A stretch of DNA of 50,644 nucleotides from an uncultured Demequina sp. (GTDB taxonomy: Bacteria; Actinomycetota; Actinomycetes; Actinomycetales; Demequinaceae): contig CALALQ010000258.1 of assembly GCA_937925595.1 (NCBI GenBank), positions 1 to 50,644 on the forward strand, in the 5' to 3' direction. Below the pieces are notes generated by a model that saw only the letters and a program-made list of their open reading frames with translations, had not been told where the DNA came from and did no database searches. This document shows positions 21,413 to 30,252 of the stretch, in pieces (the stretch's first letter is position 1; every line of letters starts with the position of its first letter). Position numbers and translations under genes: made by a program.

Positions 21413-22771
21413 GTGACGGCGCTTGAGCCGAGGACGGGTGCGTGGGATAGCGAGCGCCGCGCCGTAGCGCTGTTCGAACGACGCCCTCGTCTTCTGGCGC
21501 GGCTTCACCACAAGTTTCCGCAGGCCATGCGGTTCAGCGCGGACATGCGGGAGTTCGTCGTGGACGACTCCATCGCGTTCGCCGCGGTGCGCTACCGGCA
21601 CGCGGTACACAGCCAAGCCGAGCTCGAGCGAGTCTTCTGGGACGCCGCAGAGAAGCGCGTGAAACAGGTCTGTGACCGGCGGCACGACATCGTTCGCGGG
21701 AAGAAGTACCGGCGCACCGATCTCGCGGACCTCGACTCGCTCTCGAGCGACACCACTCCCGAAGACCGGGCCCTGTTCAGGGCTGACGTGACCGCGTCGC
21801 TCCACTTCACCGCACTCTTGAACCCGCAGGAGCGCGAGATCTTCGAGTGCCAGCAACGAGCCCCCGGAGACAAGGAGTTCGGGGATAAGCGCGTCGCCCA
21901 GGAACTCGAGATGCCGCTCGGCGTGGTTCGGAATGTCTCGCGGGCGATCGGCCAGAAGCACGAGCGCTTCAAGGCGATCTACGCTGCCGGACGGCTCTGC
22001 GGGTACCTTGCGCCGTCGGTTTCCGACCTCGCAGCGAACCCAGCGCTCGCCGAGCAGGCGCAGGCCGAAGGCGGCGGCCGGCTGCTCGCGGCGCGAGTCC
22101 ATCTTGAGATCGAGCGTTGCTCGCGCTGCCGGGCCGAGTACGCGCGCCAGTGGAGATACATCCATGGCACCGGCGTCGCTGGCAAAGCCCCCGCGCTGCT
22201 TCCCATTCCGCTGGAGGTAGAGCGTCTGCGCTCCGGTGGTCGGTTCCGAGATTGGCTGCCGGACTGGTGTGCGCGGATCTTCTCCCAGGAGCCCGCCGGC
22301 ACGGCGACTCATCTCGCCGCAAGCGGCGCTGGGCGCGGCCTCGGCGTATCGGCAGCTGCGTATCTGGCCACGTTCTGTCTCGGTGGAGCTGGGACCCTCG
22401 GCGCCTGCATCGCGACGGGCGTCTTCCCGCTTCCTGAGCGCGATCCGACGCCAGCCGTCGTTGCTACGGCCACGCCGACGGCCACACCGAAGCCGGTTGA
22501 TCCTGAACCGACGTTGCCGCACGGCGTCGTGACGCCGACGCCCACGCCTACGCCGACGAAGCGAGCACGCACGACGACGTCAACGCGGAAGAAGCAGGCG
22601 ACAACGCAAGGCGGGACGCGGCCGCGAAGCCACGAGTCCGAGCCAGCGTCGGCCGCGCCGTCCAACGCCGCACCGAACGGCGCCAGCGAGTTTGACCCCG
22701 GCTACCAGCCAAGCGCCCCCGCCCCGCCAGCACCTGCTCCGGCGGCTCCAGGAGCGAGCGAGTTCAACTGA
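21413..22771 (+). CDS. Sigma-70-like protein fused to a transmembrane, extracytoplasmic tail
   Basis: The 452-aa protein starts at GTG 21413. Its N-terminal half resembles a sigma factor: a region-2-like helix set (AFAAVRYRHAVHSQAELERVFWDAAEKRV) and a region-4-like helix-turn-helix (LLNPQEREIFECQQ..., KRVAQELEMPLGVVRNVSRAIG). Near residue 232 a HLEIERCSRCRAEY segment recalls the zinc anti-sigma H-x3-C-x2-C motif, though the spacing here is H-x5-C. A membrane span follows (about residues 308-338), then a Pro/Thr-rich tail ending in GASEFN. It is thus a fused sigma-anti-sigma-like sensor. The next gene encodes a secreted protein, a plausible target. An upstream in-frame ATG at 21398 is less likely. 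Confidence 0.65.
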   Translation: MTALEPRTGAWDSERRAVALFERRPRLLARLHHKFPQAMRFSADMREFVVDDSIAFAAVRYRHAVHSQAELERVFWDAAEKRVKQVCDRRHDIVRGKKYRRTDLADLDSLSSDTTPEDRALFRADVTASLHFTALLNPQEREIFECQQRAPGDKEFGDKRVAQELEMPLGVVRNVSRAIGQKHERFKAIYAAGRLCGYLAPSVSDLAANPALAEQAQAEGGGRLLAARVHLEIERCSRCRAEYARQWRYIHGTGVAGKAPALLPIPLEVERLRSGGRFRDWLPDWCARIFSQEPAGTATHLAASGAGRGLGVSAAAYLATFCLGGAGTLGACIATGVFPLPERDPTPAVVATATPTATPKPVDPEPTLPHGVVTPTPTPTPTKRARTTTSTRKKQATTQGGTRPRSHESEPASAAPSNAAPNGASEFDPGYQPSAPAPPAPAPAAPGASEFN

Positions 22772-22794
22772 TCCGAGCCCGAAAGGAGTCACGA

Positions 22795-24993
22795 ATGCCA
22801 TCACGTCTCGTCCGTCGCCTACCTCGCCGGGTGCTTCTCGTTGTGCTGCTCGCGATCGGCTACGCCCTGGCCGAGCCGCACACCGACGCCGAGGCCGGGA
22901 CGTACACGGTGACCGGCACGTGCGGCGTCTGGGAACCGTGGACGACCAGCGGCGGGATCGCGGTCTTCACCGAATGCCCGTCTCTGTGGGCGCGCAATGC
23001 CGGGGGCGCGTACACGACGCCGGCTGGGCAGAACGGCGGCTGGGTCTTTCGCGCCCCTCCGGGCACTTGGATCAACAACTTCACGCTCCAAGGACCGTTC
23101 ATGGGCACTCAGGGCTGGCAGGCCGCGGGCTACTACGAAGGCGGCATCACCAATGGCCGCGACTTCGAGGGCTGTCCCGGGCCGACCTGCCCGGGCGCCT
23201 ACCGGTACCTCATCGGGACGAACTATCCGGGTAATGGCGCGACCGGCATCGTCATGCGTCTGCGGTGCGGCGCCGGCAGCTGCCCGAACAACGCGGGCGT
23301 GACCGGCTACTACACGATCCTCGGGTCGGCCGTGACGATCGCCGATCCCACGACGCCGTCGGTCAGCCTCGCGGGCGGCTCCCTCCTGAGCGGCGGCTGG
23401 AAGAGCGGTGTTCAGACGCTCGTCGTCGACGCCCAGGACAACACCGGGATCTCGGAGTACCGAGCATCGCTCGATGGAGCACTCTCGCGCCGCGTCCTTG
23501 TCTCGTGCAACTACGGCGTGAAGGTCCCGTGTCCGGCTGGCCCACAGACACTCGACGTGTCGACTGCGGGCTTGGCGGACGGAGCGCACACCGTGTCCGG
23601 TGAGGCGTCCGACGCGTCAGGCAATCCCGGAGCAGCGACCGCGACGATCTATGCGGACAACACACCGCCGACCCAGCCACTCGACGTAAACGTCGAGAGC
23701 GGCACGGGCTGGCGAGCCGACGAGACGGTGGAGCTGACGTGGAAGAACCCGCCGCAGAATGCTGCGCCGATCGCCGGCGCGGTCTACCGCATGTGCCCGA
23801 CCGTCGCAGAGGTCGCGACGGGGGCGCAGCGTGCTGAATCGGAGAAGCGATGCGTGCAGGGCACGCGCAGCGGGAGCAACCTCAAGGAGATCGACGACCT
23901 TGAGCTTCCCGATCCGGGTTCCTGGGACGTGAAGCTCTGGCTCGTCGACGCGGCGGGCAACAACCAGCCGGCGAGCGCCGTGACGATCAAGTCGCTGGCA
24001 TACGACGACACCGCGCCCAGCGACGTCGCGTTCCAGGCCCCTGATCCAGCCGATCCTGCGCGGGTGCACGTCAGCGCAGATGACTCCGTGTCCGGGCTGG
24101 CTGCAGGCGCGATCGAAGTCCGCCGGGACGGGACGGACGCGTGGCAGCCGCTCCCGACCCAGATCACCCCGACCGGCTTGACGGCGGTCGTCGACGACGA
24201 GACCCTGACCAAGGGGCTGTACTTCCTGCGCGCCCGCGCCGTCAACGGCGCCGGCCTCGAGACGTCGACCGATCGCGACGGCTCCGGCCTGACGGCGATG
24301 ACGCGGCTCCCGATCCGGCTCGCTAGCCGGGTCACCGCGGGCAAGAAGGGCAAGCGTCGCTGCACCGGCAGCGGGCACAAGCGCAGCTGCCGCCATCGGC
24401 TCGCGACCAAGCCGACCGTCCGAGTTGGCCGATCGGCCCGGCTCTACGGCCGCCTGACCGTCGCTGGCAAGTCGATGGCCGGCGCTCAGGTCGAGGTGTG
24501 GCGACGACTCGAGCTCGACGCCGCCGGCTGGGAGCGCATCGGGACGGTCAACACCTCCAAGACAGGCCGCTTCAGCTACCTCGCCCGCCGCGGGCCGGCC
24601 CGCTCGATCCGCTTCCGGTACCCCGGCACGCCGATGATCCGCGGCCGCAACGGCGACGTTACGCTGCGCGTGAAGGCGTCGACGAGTCTGCGTCCGAACC
24701 GCCGCAGCGTCATCAACGGCGAGTACGTGATCTTCCGCGGCCGCCTCAACGGCGGCTGGGTCCCGGCGACCGGCACGCTCGTCGAACTCCAGGTCTACAG
24801 CCGCGGGTCGTGGCGCACCTTCGCGCAGCCGCGAGCCCGCGCCAACACCGGCCGCTGGGCGTACCGCTACCGCTTCGAGACCGTGCGCGGCCGCGCGTCG
24901 TTCCGCTTCCGCGCCCGCATCCGGCGCCAGCCGTCGTACCCGTTCGTCACGGGCGAGTCGCGGCCCGTGCGTGTCCGCGTGCGAGGTTTGTGA
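22795..24993 (+). CDS. Large secreted Ig/beta-sandwich surface protein
   Basis: The 732-aa protein starts with RLVRRLPRRVLLVVLLAIGYALA, a signal peptide with a twin-arginine-like charged start and cleavage near AEA. It then has a Cys-containing, Gly- and Trp-rich beta domain (residues of about 30-185), repeated Ig-like segments with DNTGISEYRASLDG and DGAHTVSGEASDASGN, and two C-terminal beta domains rich in Arg, Tyr and Lys (RVGRSARLYGRL.., NGEYVIFRGRL). This domain order is common in Thermoleophilia surface proteins. AAAGGAG precedes ATG at 22795. A role in cell contact during mating is possible, since it lies inside the conjugation backbone, but unproven. Confidence 0.75.
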   Translation: MPSRLVRRLPRRVLLVVLLAIGYALAEPHTDAEAGTYTVTGTCGVWEPWTTSGGIAVFTECPSLWARNAGGAYTTPAGQNGGWVFRAPPGTWINNFTLQGPFMGTQGWQAAGYYEGGITNGRDFEGCPGPTCPGAYRYLIGTNYPGNGATGIVMRLRCGAGSCPNNAGVTGYYTILGSAVTIADPTTPSVSLAGGSLLSGGWKSGVQTLVVDAQDNTGISEYRASLDGALSRRVLVSCNYGVKVPCPAGPQTLDVSTAGLADGAHTVSGEASDASGNPGAATATIYADNTPPTQPLDVNVESGTGWRADETVELTWKNPPQNAAPIAGAVYRMCPTVAEVATGAQRAESEKRCVQGTRSGSNLKEIDDLELPDPGSWDVKLWLVDAAGNNQPASAVTIKSLAYDDTAPSDVAFQAPDPADPARVHVSADDSVSGLAAGAIEVRRDGTDAWQPLPTQITPTGLTAVVDDETLTKGLYFLRARAVNGAGLETSTDRDGSGLTAMTRLPIRLASRVTAGKKGKRRCTGSGHKRSCRHRLATKPTVRVGRSARLYGRLTVAGKSMAGAQVEVWRRLELDAAGWERIGTVNTSKTGRFSYLARRGPARSIRFRYPGTPMIRGRNGDVTLRVKASTSLRPNRRSVINGEYVIFRGRLNGGWVPATGTLVELQVYSRGSWRTFAQPRARANTGRWAYRYRFETVRGRASFRFRARIRRQPSYPFVTGESRPVRVRVRGL

Positions 24994-25072
24994 TGTCGGC
25001 CACCGCGACTTCCTCGCGCGCGCGGGTTATGGTGCGCATAGGGGTGCATCGGAGCTGATCAGGAGGCGACCC

Positions 25073-25666
25073 ATGATTCGACCGCTCGCCCGCCTACGCG
25101 CGGGAATCACGTACGCCAACGCGATGAGCACGATCGCGGTGTTCATCGCGCTCGGCGGGACGACTTACGCCGCGGTCTCGCTGCCGCGAAATAGCGTCGG
25201 CTCCGCACAGATCCGCGCAAACGCCGTCGGCGCGAGCGAGATCAAGGCGGGCGCGATCCGCAGCTCCGAGCTCAAGAACGGAAGCATCACGCTCAACGAC
25301 ATGTCGGCGAGCGCGCGTGCGTCGCTGCGCGGGACGCAAGGACCGGCCGGACCGGCCGGGCCCGCCGGTCCCCCCGCGGCGACGTACCGCGCCGCGGTCA
25401 ACTCGGGCGGCGGGACGCCGGCGGGCAACGCCAAGGGCGTCACCCACACCGGCGGGAACGAGTACACGGTCGCTTTCGACCGAGACGTCAGCGCATGCTT
25501 CTACTCGGTGTCGCTGGTCGCCGTGCAGAACGGGCCGACCCTCGAGCAGCCGCCCGCAGGCCGCGTCACCGCGGCGCCGGCGGGCGGCGCGAATGTCCTC
25601 GTTAGGACGTTCGCGGCGGACGGCACCCCAGCGGAAGCGCCGTTCCATCTGCTCGTGTCGTGCTAG
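25073..25666 (+). CDS. Secreted collagen-like repeat protein (Thermoleophilia type)
   Basis: The 197-aa protein starts at ATG 25073 with AGGAGG 8 bases upstream; the longer frame from 24971 is not supported. Residues 15-35 (AMSTIAVFIALGGTTYAAVSLP) form a signal or anchor segment. SVGSAQIRANAVGASEIKAG then gives short repeats of the [NS]-[SA]-[VI]-G-S-x-Q-I type, followed by GPAGPAGPAGPP, a short collagen-like run. The C-terminal domain is a beta fold with Cys near both ends. This protein style is abundant in Solirubrobacterales and supports the taxonomic guess. Confidence 0.75.
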   Translation: MIRPLARLRAGITYANAMSTIAVFIALGGTTYAAVSLPRNSVGSAQIRANAVGASEIKAGAIRSSELKNGSITLNDMSASARASLRGTQGPAGPAGPAGPPAATYRAAVNSGGGTPAGNAKGVTHTGGNEYTVAFDRDVSACFYSVSLVAVQNGPTLEQPPAGRVTAAPAGGANVLVRTFAADGTPAEAPFHLLVSC

Positions 25667-25792
25667 CCGTGGCGAGGAGAGAGAAGCGGGAGTTCGCGCA
25701 GACGGTCGAACTAGGTTCTAGTCCCTATGCGGCGCAACGTCGCTTGGAGGGACCCCACGAGACCGCGTCCGAACGGCTCGCTGGACGGGTAC

Positions 25793-25815
25793 GGGCGCGC
25801 TTTCGGAACGCGCCC
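25793..25815. terminator. Terminator-like hairpin between convergent genes
   Basis: GGGCGCG (25793-25799) and CGCGCCC (25809-25815) form a 7-bp GC stem, 7 bp before the end of the SMC-like gene. A 13-bp palindrome (ACTAG-GTT-CTAGT, 25710-25722) lies earlier in the same interval. Confidence 0.5.
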
Positions 25816-25821
25816 ATGAAG

Positions 25822-27774
25822 CTACGAAGTCGCCGGAGACGCGGTGTCAATCTGGTCGTCGATTAGCCCGTAGGGCGGCGGATCGGCCCTTCGGGTGAAA
25901 CGGACGATCTCGTGCTCACGCACCGACGGAGGCGGTTCGTGATCGACGAGAACCAACTGCGCCCCAGGGTGATCGGCACTCCAGCGCTCGAGGTGGTCGT
26001 ACAGGCGCTGGACGATCATGGGGTCCATGAACTCGTCGACGGCCTGTCCGGTCTGGGGCGCGAGATTCTTCTGGGGGCTATCGATGAGCAGGAAGCCGGG
26101 GTGGGGCGCCTCCGCCTCAATGGCCAGCTCGTAGATTGACAGCGTCCACGCGAGCGCGATGAGTGTGAGCGCTCCGTCGGAGCCGATGTCGCGGTATGGA
26201 CGACCGCGGACGTGCGGGACGAAGCGAGTGTCGACGAAAGGCGGCTCGGGGTCGTCGAGCTTCGGAAAACCCCACGCGGTTAGCAGCGCCGCGAAGCGGT
26301 CAGAGAGCCGCTTGACAACGGCGTCGCGGTCAGGTTGGACGCTGCGCAGCGCCTCGAGCTCCTCGGCGACCGCGGCAAGCCGCGCGACGAGCTGGGCGAC
26401 GTTCGCTTGCCGGCGCTCGACGGCCTCGTGCCAGCGCAACGCCCGCTCGAGGTCTCGAACCGCAGCTTGCTGCTCGGCGCGCTCCCGGTTGAGCTGGTCG
26501 CGCTGCGCGACGAACGGACTGAGGTCGCGGGCGGTGCGCGCGTCGAGGTCGGCGGCCAGGAGTGCCTCCTCTGCCTGAACGCGGATCAGCTCACCGGAGG
26601 CCGCGGCGGCCTGCTGCTCGACTTGCTCGGTGTACGCGTCAAGGTCGCGGATGCGCGCGCGAAGGCTTCGTCGCTCGCGATCGAAAGCAAATGTCGCCTC
26701 GTCCGTGGGCTTGGGTTCCTGGCCACACAACGTGCAACTTCCGTGCTCGATCGTTGGGGCGTGCGGCAGGCGCTCAAGACACACCGGGCAGCGCTCGATA
26801 TTGAGCGGGTCGATAAGTCGTTTCGCTTCGCCGAAGAAGACCAGCTTGCGCTCGTCTTCCGCGTACTGGGCGCGCAGCGGCATGAGCCGCTCGAGAAGGC
26901 CCTGCCGATCGCGCACCCGGGCCGCTGTCAAGCCGCTGGCGCGACGGGCGTCTGCGTACCGGCGGCGAAGATCGTCGGCGTACGTCGTGGAAGCGGCGGC
27001 CTGCCGCTCAATGTCGGCGATGCCGGCGACCAGCTCATCAACGCGTTTGCGTGCAGCCTCGAGCTGTCCGCGAACGATGTCGATCGCGGGAACTTGTTCC
27101 TCGGCCAGGAACGTCTGGAGGTTGGCCACTTCCTGTTCGGCGGCACGCCGCTCGTCGCGCAGCCGCTTCTGGAGGTCGAGCAGCTGGCTCAGACGGTCGT
27201 CGTGGACGTCGAAGAGCAGCTCGATGACCTGTCGCAGCTTGTATTGACGCTGCTCCTGTCCCTCGAAGAGCAGTGCCTGATTGTCCAGCCGCCTGCTGGG
27301 CAGCAGGGCGAGTGGCATTACGTCACGGAAGGAGAGGTCATGGACGGGCGTGTTGGGGTTGCCTTCGGTGACTTTTAGCCGCGCGCCCCCAAGTCCCGTG
27401 ACGTCGAGCAGCCAGGCCGAGAGCGCAGTATCAGCGCCCGGCGGATCGATGGTCTTCGCGGTCACGGGACCGGGGCCGTCGAGGCCGCCCGGCCGGACGA
27501 ATGCGACCTGCCGCGAGGAGAACAATGGTCGCTCGATGGTGTACCGACGATCGCCGATCGAGAACTCCAGCGCCGCCGTTCGGACGGTGCGCGCCAGTTC
27601 CGGGTGCGTCGGGTGGTCGCTGTTGCCCAGCAGGTAGTCGACCATCTGCAGGACCGTCGTCTTCCCGGTGTGGATCGGCCCGGCAATGATCGCGAGATTG
27701 CTGTTGCAGCGGTCGAAATCCACCTCGTAGTGACGCCGGGCACTGGCTAGGCGAAGGCGGTGCAGGTGGATCAC
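25822..27774 (-). CDS. SMC/Rad50-like ATPase of an ABC-three-component defence operon
   Basis: The 650-aa protein has an N-terminal P-loop (IIAGPIHTGKTTVLQM, residues 30-45), long coiled coils, and a zinc-hook-like pair CPVC (about 326-329) and CTLC (about 347-350). The C-terminal half has the Walker B block PGFLLIDSPQKNL (about 560-575) and a closing LVLVDHEPPP. This is the Rad50/SbcC layout at reduced size, as in ATPases of ABC-3C and Lamassu (LmuB-like) systems. It would sense unusual DNA ends or structures and release the effector. It is the last gene of three on the minus strand and overlaps the middle component by 4 bp (ATGA). Confidence 0.85.
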   Translation of the reverse strand: MIHLHRLRLASARRHYEVDFDRCNSNLAIIAGPIHTGKTTVLQMVDYLLGNSDHPTHPELARTVRTAALEFSIGDRRYTIERPLFSSRQVAFVRPGGLDGPGPVTAKTIDPPGADTALSAWLLDVTGLGGARLKVTEGNPNTPVHDLSFRDVMPLALLPSRRLDNQALLFEGQEQRQYKLRQVIELLFDVHDDRLSQLLDLQKRLRDERRAAEQEVANLQTFLAEEQVPAIDIVRGQLEAARKRVDELVAGIADIERQAAASTTYADDLRRRYADARRASGLTAARVRDRQGLLERLMPLRAQYAEDERKLVFFGEAKRLIDPLNIERCPVCLERLPHAPTIEHGSCTLCGQEPKPTDEATFAFDRERRSLRARIRDLDAYTEQVEQQAAAASGELIRVQAEEALLAADLDARTARDLSPFVAQRDQLNRERAEQQAAVRDLERALRWHEAVERRQANVAQLVARLAAVAEELEALRSVQPDRDAVVKRLSDRFAALLTAWGFPKLDDPEPPFVDTRFVPHVRGRPYRDIGSDGALTLIALAWTLSIYELAIEAEAPHPGFLLIDSPQKNLAPQTGQAVDEFMDPMIVQRLYDHLERWSADHPGAQLVLVDHEPPPSVREHEIVRFTRRADPPPYGLIDDQIDTASPATS

Positions 27775-28358
27775 GCGGGCTCCTCGGTGAAGCTGGGCGA
27801 CGGGTCATCGAAGGGCTCGGCGTACAGGTCGATGATGAACGGCCTGGCCTCTAGCAGCTCCTGCACGAGCGCTCGCAGTGCGGTGGCGGAGCGGCGGTTG
27901 AGCTCGCGCGCGACAAGACGCGCGCTCGTGCGATAGCCGTCGGCGTAGCTCGAGTCGAACCGAGCCGTCAGCTCGGTCCCGCGATCAGTGAGGGCGTAGA
28001 CGACGTGTGAGCCGTCCGGGCTGGCGATGACGAGATCGCGGGCGAGCAGATGTGACAGGTCGTGCTGCACACGGCTGCGGCGGTTTGCGAACCGCTGGCT
28101 GGAAGAGTGATAGCTGAGGCTGATGGGGTCGAAGCCCGCGAGCATCAGCGTGCGGCGCTCTTCGCTGCCGGGCCCGAAGAGGAGCATCGGGTTGTCGGCG
28201 AAGAAGTCGTATATGCCCAGCCGCTCGATGTCGGCGGGTTTGCGTCGCGGCTGGCTGGGCGCCTCAGCGAGCAGGAGCAGCAGGCGGGCAAGGCGCGCGT
28301 ACAGCAGCGTGTCGGGGCGCGGCGAGGAGAACGGGAGCAGAACGTCAGCTTCGGCCAT
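27771..28358 (-). CDS. Middle component of the ABC-three-component operon
   Basis: The 195-aa protein starts at ATG 28358, inside the end of the effector gene (14-bp overlap). Its N-terminal helix YARLARLLLLLAEAPSQP is followed by IERLGIYDFFADNPMLLFG. The central RSRVQHDLSHLLARDLVIASPDGSHVVYALTDRGTELTARF region reads as a winged helix with its wing. Such small, winged-helix 'middle components' link the ATPase and the effector in ABC-3C and Lamassu (LmuC-like) systems. The exact ABC-3C subclass cannot be given. Confidence 0.7.
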   Translation of the reverse strand: MAEADVLLPFSSPRPDTLLYARLARLLLLLAEAPSQPRRKPADIERLGIYDFFADNPMLLFGPGSEERRTLMLAGFDPISLSYHSSSQRFANRRSRVQHDLSHLLARDLVIASPDGSHVVYALTDRGTELTARFDSSYADGYRTSARLVARELNRRSATALRALVQELLEARPFIIDLYAEPFDDPSPSFTEEPA

Positions 28359-29286
28359 GATCCTGTGCGGTCTCGCGCCAGTCGCGGGTCCATCCAGCCC
28401 CGCCGACCTCGACGACTTGGTGCAGGGCACCCTTGCGGTGGACACGGGTCAGAGGGAACGGCCGATCGGGCCCGAGATCGTGCTCGGCGTCCACGCGGCT
28501 CATGACGTCGCCGTGCAGCCCGGCGAGCAAGCGGTTAGTCGCGTCCGAGTTCCCACAGTGATGGTTGAAGCGGTCCTCCCAGATCGATCGCAAGCCTCGT
28601 CGCATGCCGTCAAAGGCCTTCACACGGCGCTCCAGGCCCTTGTCCTCGAGATCGCGTTGAACAAGCTCGGCGTTGTAGAACTGCTCCTTTGCAGAGCTGA
28701 CCTCGGTCATCCCCGCTTCGTGAAGCTGGCGAACGAAAAGGAGGTCGTCGAGGCCTGCGTCGGCGGGCACCTCCGCGAGCTCGGGCGGCGTCGACGGATG
28801 CACCGGGTCGAGGTGCGGGAAGTACTCCGCGCGCACGTCGGCGGCGTCGGGCTTACCGAGCAGGGTGCGGAACTCAGAGAGGTTCCACAGCTCGATCGTG
28901 ATGCCGTCGTCCTTACGATCGCGGACGAACTTGTCCCACCACTGCTGCCCGGGGCCATCGAGGTCCTGCGGGATGCACAGAGTCCAGGCGAGGATCCGGT
29001 ACCCACGCTTGGCGGCGTTCTTCCGCGCCTCGTCGTACGAGCTGCGGATCTGCTGTTTCTGCGAGTCACCGAAGACGTCAAGGAAAAACTTCGACTGCCA
29101 CACGGCTACGTCGCCCTCATAGAGCGAGCCGAAGTAGGTGTCGATCCCCCAGTCGCCGGGGTTGGCGCGAATCGGCCGCGCCGACGGGTGGATCGCCTTC
29201 ACAGCAGCGGCGACGAACTCCTCGAAACGCTCCCGGGCGCCGGCATCGCCAAGCTGATGCTTGAAGTGCATAAAGGAAAGGCTCAT
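28345..29286 (-). CDS. Effector nuclease of the ABC-three-component operon
   Basis: The 313-aa protein (start ATG 29286; alternatives at 29271 and 29409) has an N-terminal PD-(D/E)xK-like nuclease region: RFEEFVAAAVKAI, then GDWGIDTYFGS with Asp49, and VAVWQSKFF with the Q-x-K pair (Gln64, Lys66). The middle part (RILAWTLCIPQDLDGPGQQWWDKF, ITIELWNLSEF) is typical of Mrr/DUF4297-like effectors. The C-terminus (FVRQLHEAGMTEVSSAKEQFYNAELVQRDLE) fits the ABC-3C effector tail. It is the first gene of the operon. On activation it would cut DNA and abort infection, as Lamassu effectors do. Confidence 0.72.
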   Translation of the reverse strand: MSLSFMHFKHQLGDAGARERFEEFVAAAVKAIHPSARPIRANPGDWGIDTYFGSLYEGDVAVWQSKFFLDVFGDSQKQQIRSSYDEARKNAAKRGYRILAWTLCIPQDLDGPGQQWWDKFVRDRKDDGITIELWNLSEFRTLLGKPDAADVRAEYFPHLDPVHPSTPPELAEVPADAGLDDLLFVRQLHEAGMTEVSSAKEQFYNAELVQRDLEDKGLERRVKAFDGMRRGLRSIWEDRFNHHCGNSDATNRLLAGLHGDVMSRVDAEHDLGPDRPFPLTRVHRKGALHQVVEVGGAGWTRDWRETAQDHGRS

Positions 29287-29691
29287 CGATCGGCGGCACG
29301 CTATCCGGAGCGGCTGCCAAACGGCATCGGCCATCCGTCGAGTTAGACACGCGATCAACTGCGGCGTCGAGTCCCAGGAGTCCGTCGTGGTCGAGCTGAT
29401 CGTCACCATCCCGCTGGCCCTCGCTTCGCAACGTTCTTCAGTCGGGCCATGTAGCTCGCGGGCGAGGTCGGTTCCGGAGAGGACGCGGGCTGCGACCTGG
29501 TCGCGCTCACTCGCGGCGGCGCGGCCTGTCTCGGGTCGCGGCGACGACGGCCTCCGGCTCGGTCTGCGCGTTGCAGGGCGTGGCGCGTCTCCTCGGTGTA
29601 GCCGCCGGAGCAGTGGAGGAGCCGGACGGGACCGAGCAGGCAGCGGCGGTCGGCGCGCGCCGGCGCGTCCGCCAGCCCACGCCGGTAGCGA
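29287..29691. other. Gene-free interval upstream of the defence operon
   Basis: Both strands are open in places but no frame gives a protein-like product. The promoter of the ABC-3C operon should lie in the left part. Weak remains of coding sequence cannot be excluded. Confidence 0.3.
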
Positions 29692-30060
29692 TTATTCGGG
29701 ATGCGCCGCCAGGAGTCCGTCGTATTGGTCGGCCAGGTGGCGCAGCTCGCGGACCGTCCGCTCAACGTTGTCGCGCACCCAGATCTCTCGCGGGGCGCGG
29801 ATCGTCGGGTCTACGTGGGTGTGGCAGCGGCGCTGGTGGACGTTCTGCAAATGGCTCGTCACCCGGCCGTCGCCATCCCACACCTGACCACTCGTGACCA
29901 TGTTCTTGCACGGCTGGCCCTTGCGGGTGGTCGCCGTGCACTCGCCGATACCCATCCACGAGGTCGGCGTCTGCGTGCCGTCCTTCTCAATGATGTAGCC
30001 GTGTTCCTCAACAAGCCGGACGAGGAGGATGTCCGGCAGGTAGGCCTCTTGCATGTTCAT
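29692..30060 (-). CDS. Small zinc-binding protein (DUF5763-like C/H motif)
   Basis: The 122-aa protein has Cys41 and Cys51 in a CTATTRKGQPCKN motif and Cys79 with His82 in QRRCHTH. This C-x9-C...C-x2-H pattern, with T-[RK]-K-G-x-x-C-K, marks a small zinc-binding family (DUF5763/5764-like) common in viruses and mobile elements. Around it are an amphipathic helix (LPDILLVRLVEEHGY) and a C-terminal helix (VERTVRELRHLADQYDGLL). It may recruit to nucleic acid or protein partners. It could belong to the neighbouring defence cargo, but it is 405 bp away. Confidence 0.6.
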   Translation of the reverse strand: MNMQEAYLPDILLVRLVEEHGYIIEKDGTQTPTSWMGIGECTATTRKGQPCKNMVTSGQVWDGDGRVTSHLQNVHQRRCHTHVDPTIRAPREIWVRDNVERTVRELRHLADQYDGLLAAHPE

Positions 30061-30252
30061 CCCATCGTGTCCAGGTCGCTCCTGAGGTAGCCCTTCGCAG
30101 GCGGGTCTACGGGATCGCTCGGACGGAACGTTGGCGCGGACTTGGACCCATACCTGCTCTTGGCCTTGCAGGGGAGGCGGTGGGGTTGCCGACTGGGCAA
30201 AGATTGGGTCGGCTGGCCGCGACGCGCTCGCTCGACTCGGCGAGCGGGTCGA

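Noticed and set aside
20081..22522. Minus-strand 813-aa ORF
   Set aside because: It is antisense to the coupling protein and sigma-like gene, Arg-rich and without motifs.
29403..29765. Minus-strand 120-aa ORF upstream of the defence operon
   Set aside because: Overlaps the zinc protein gene and has no coding character.
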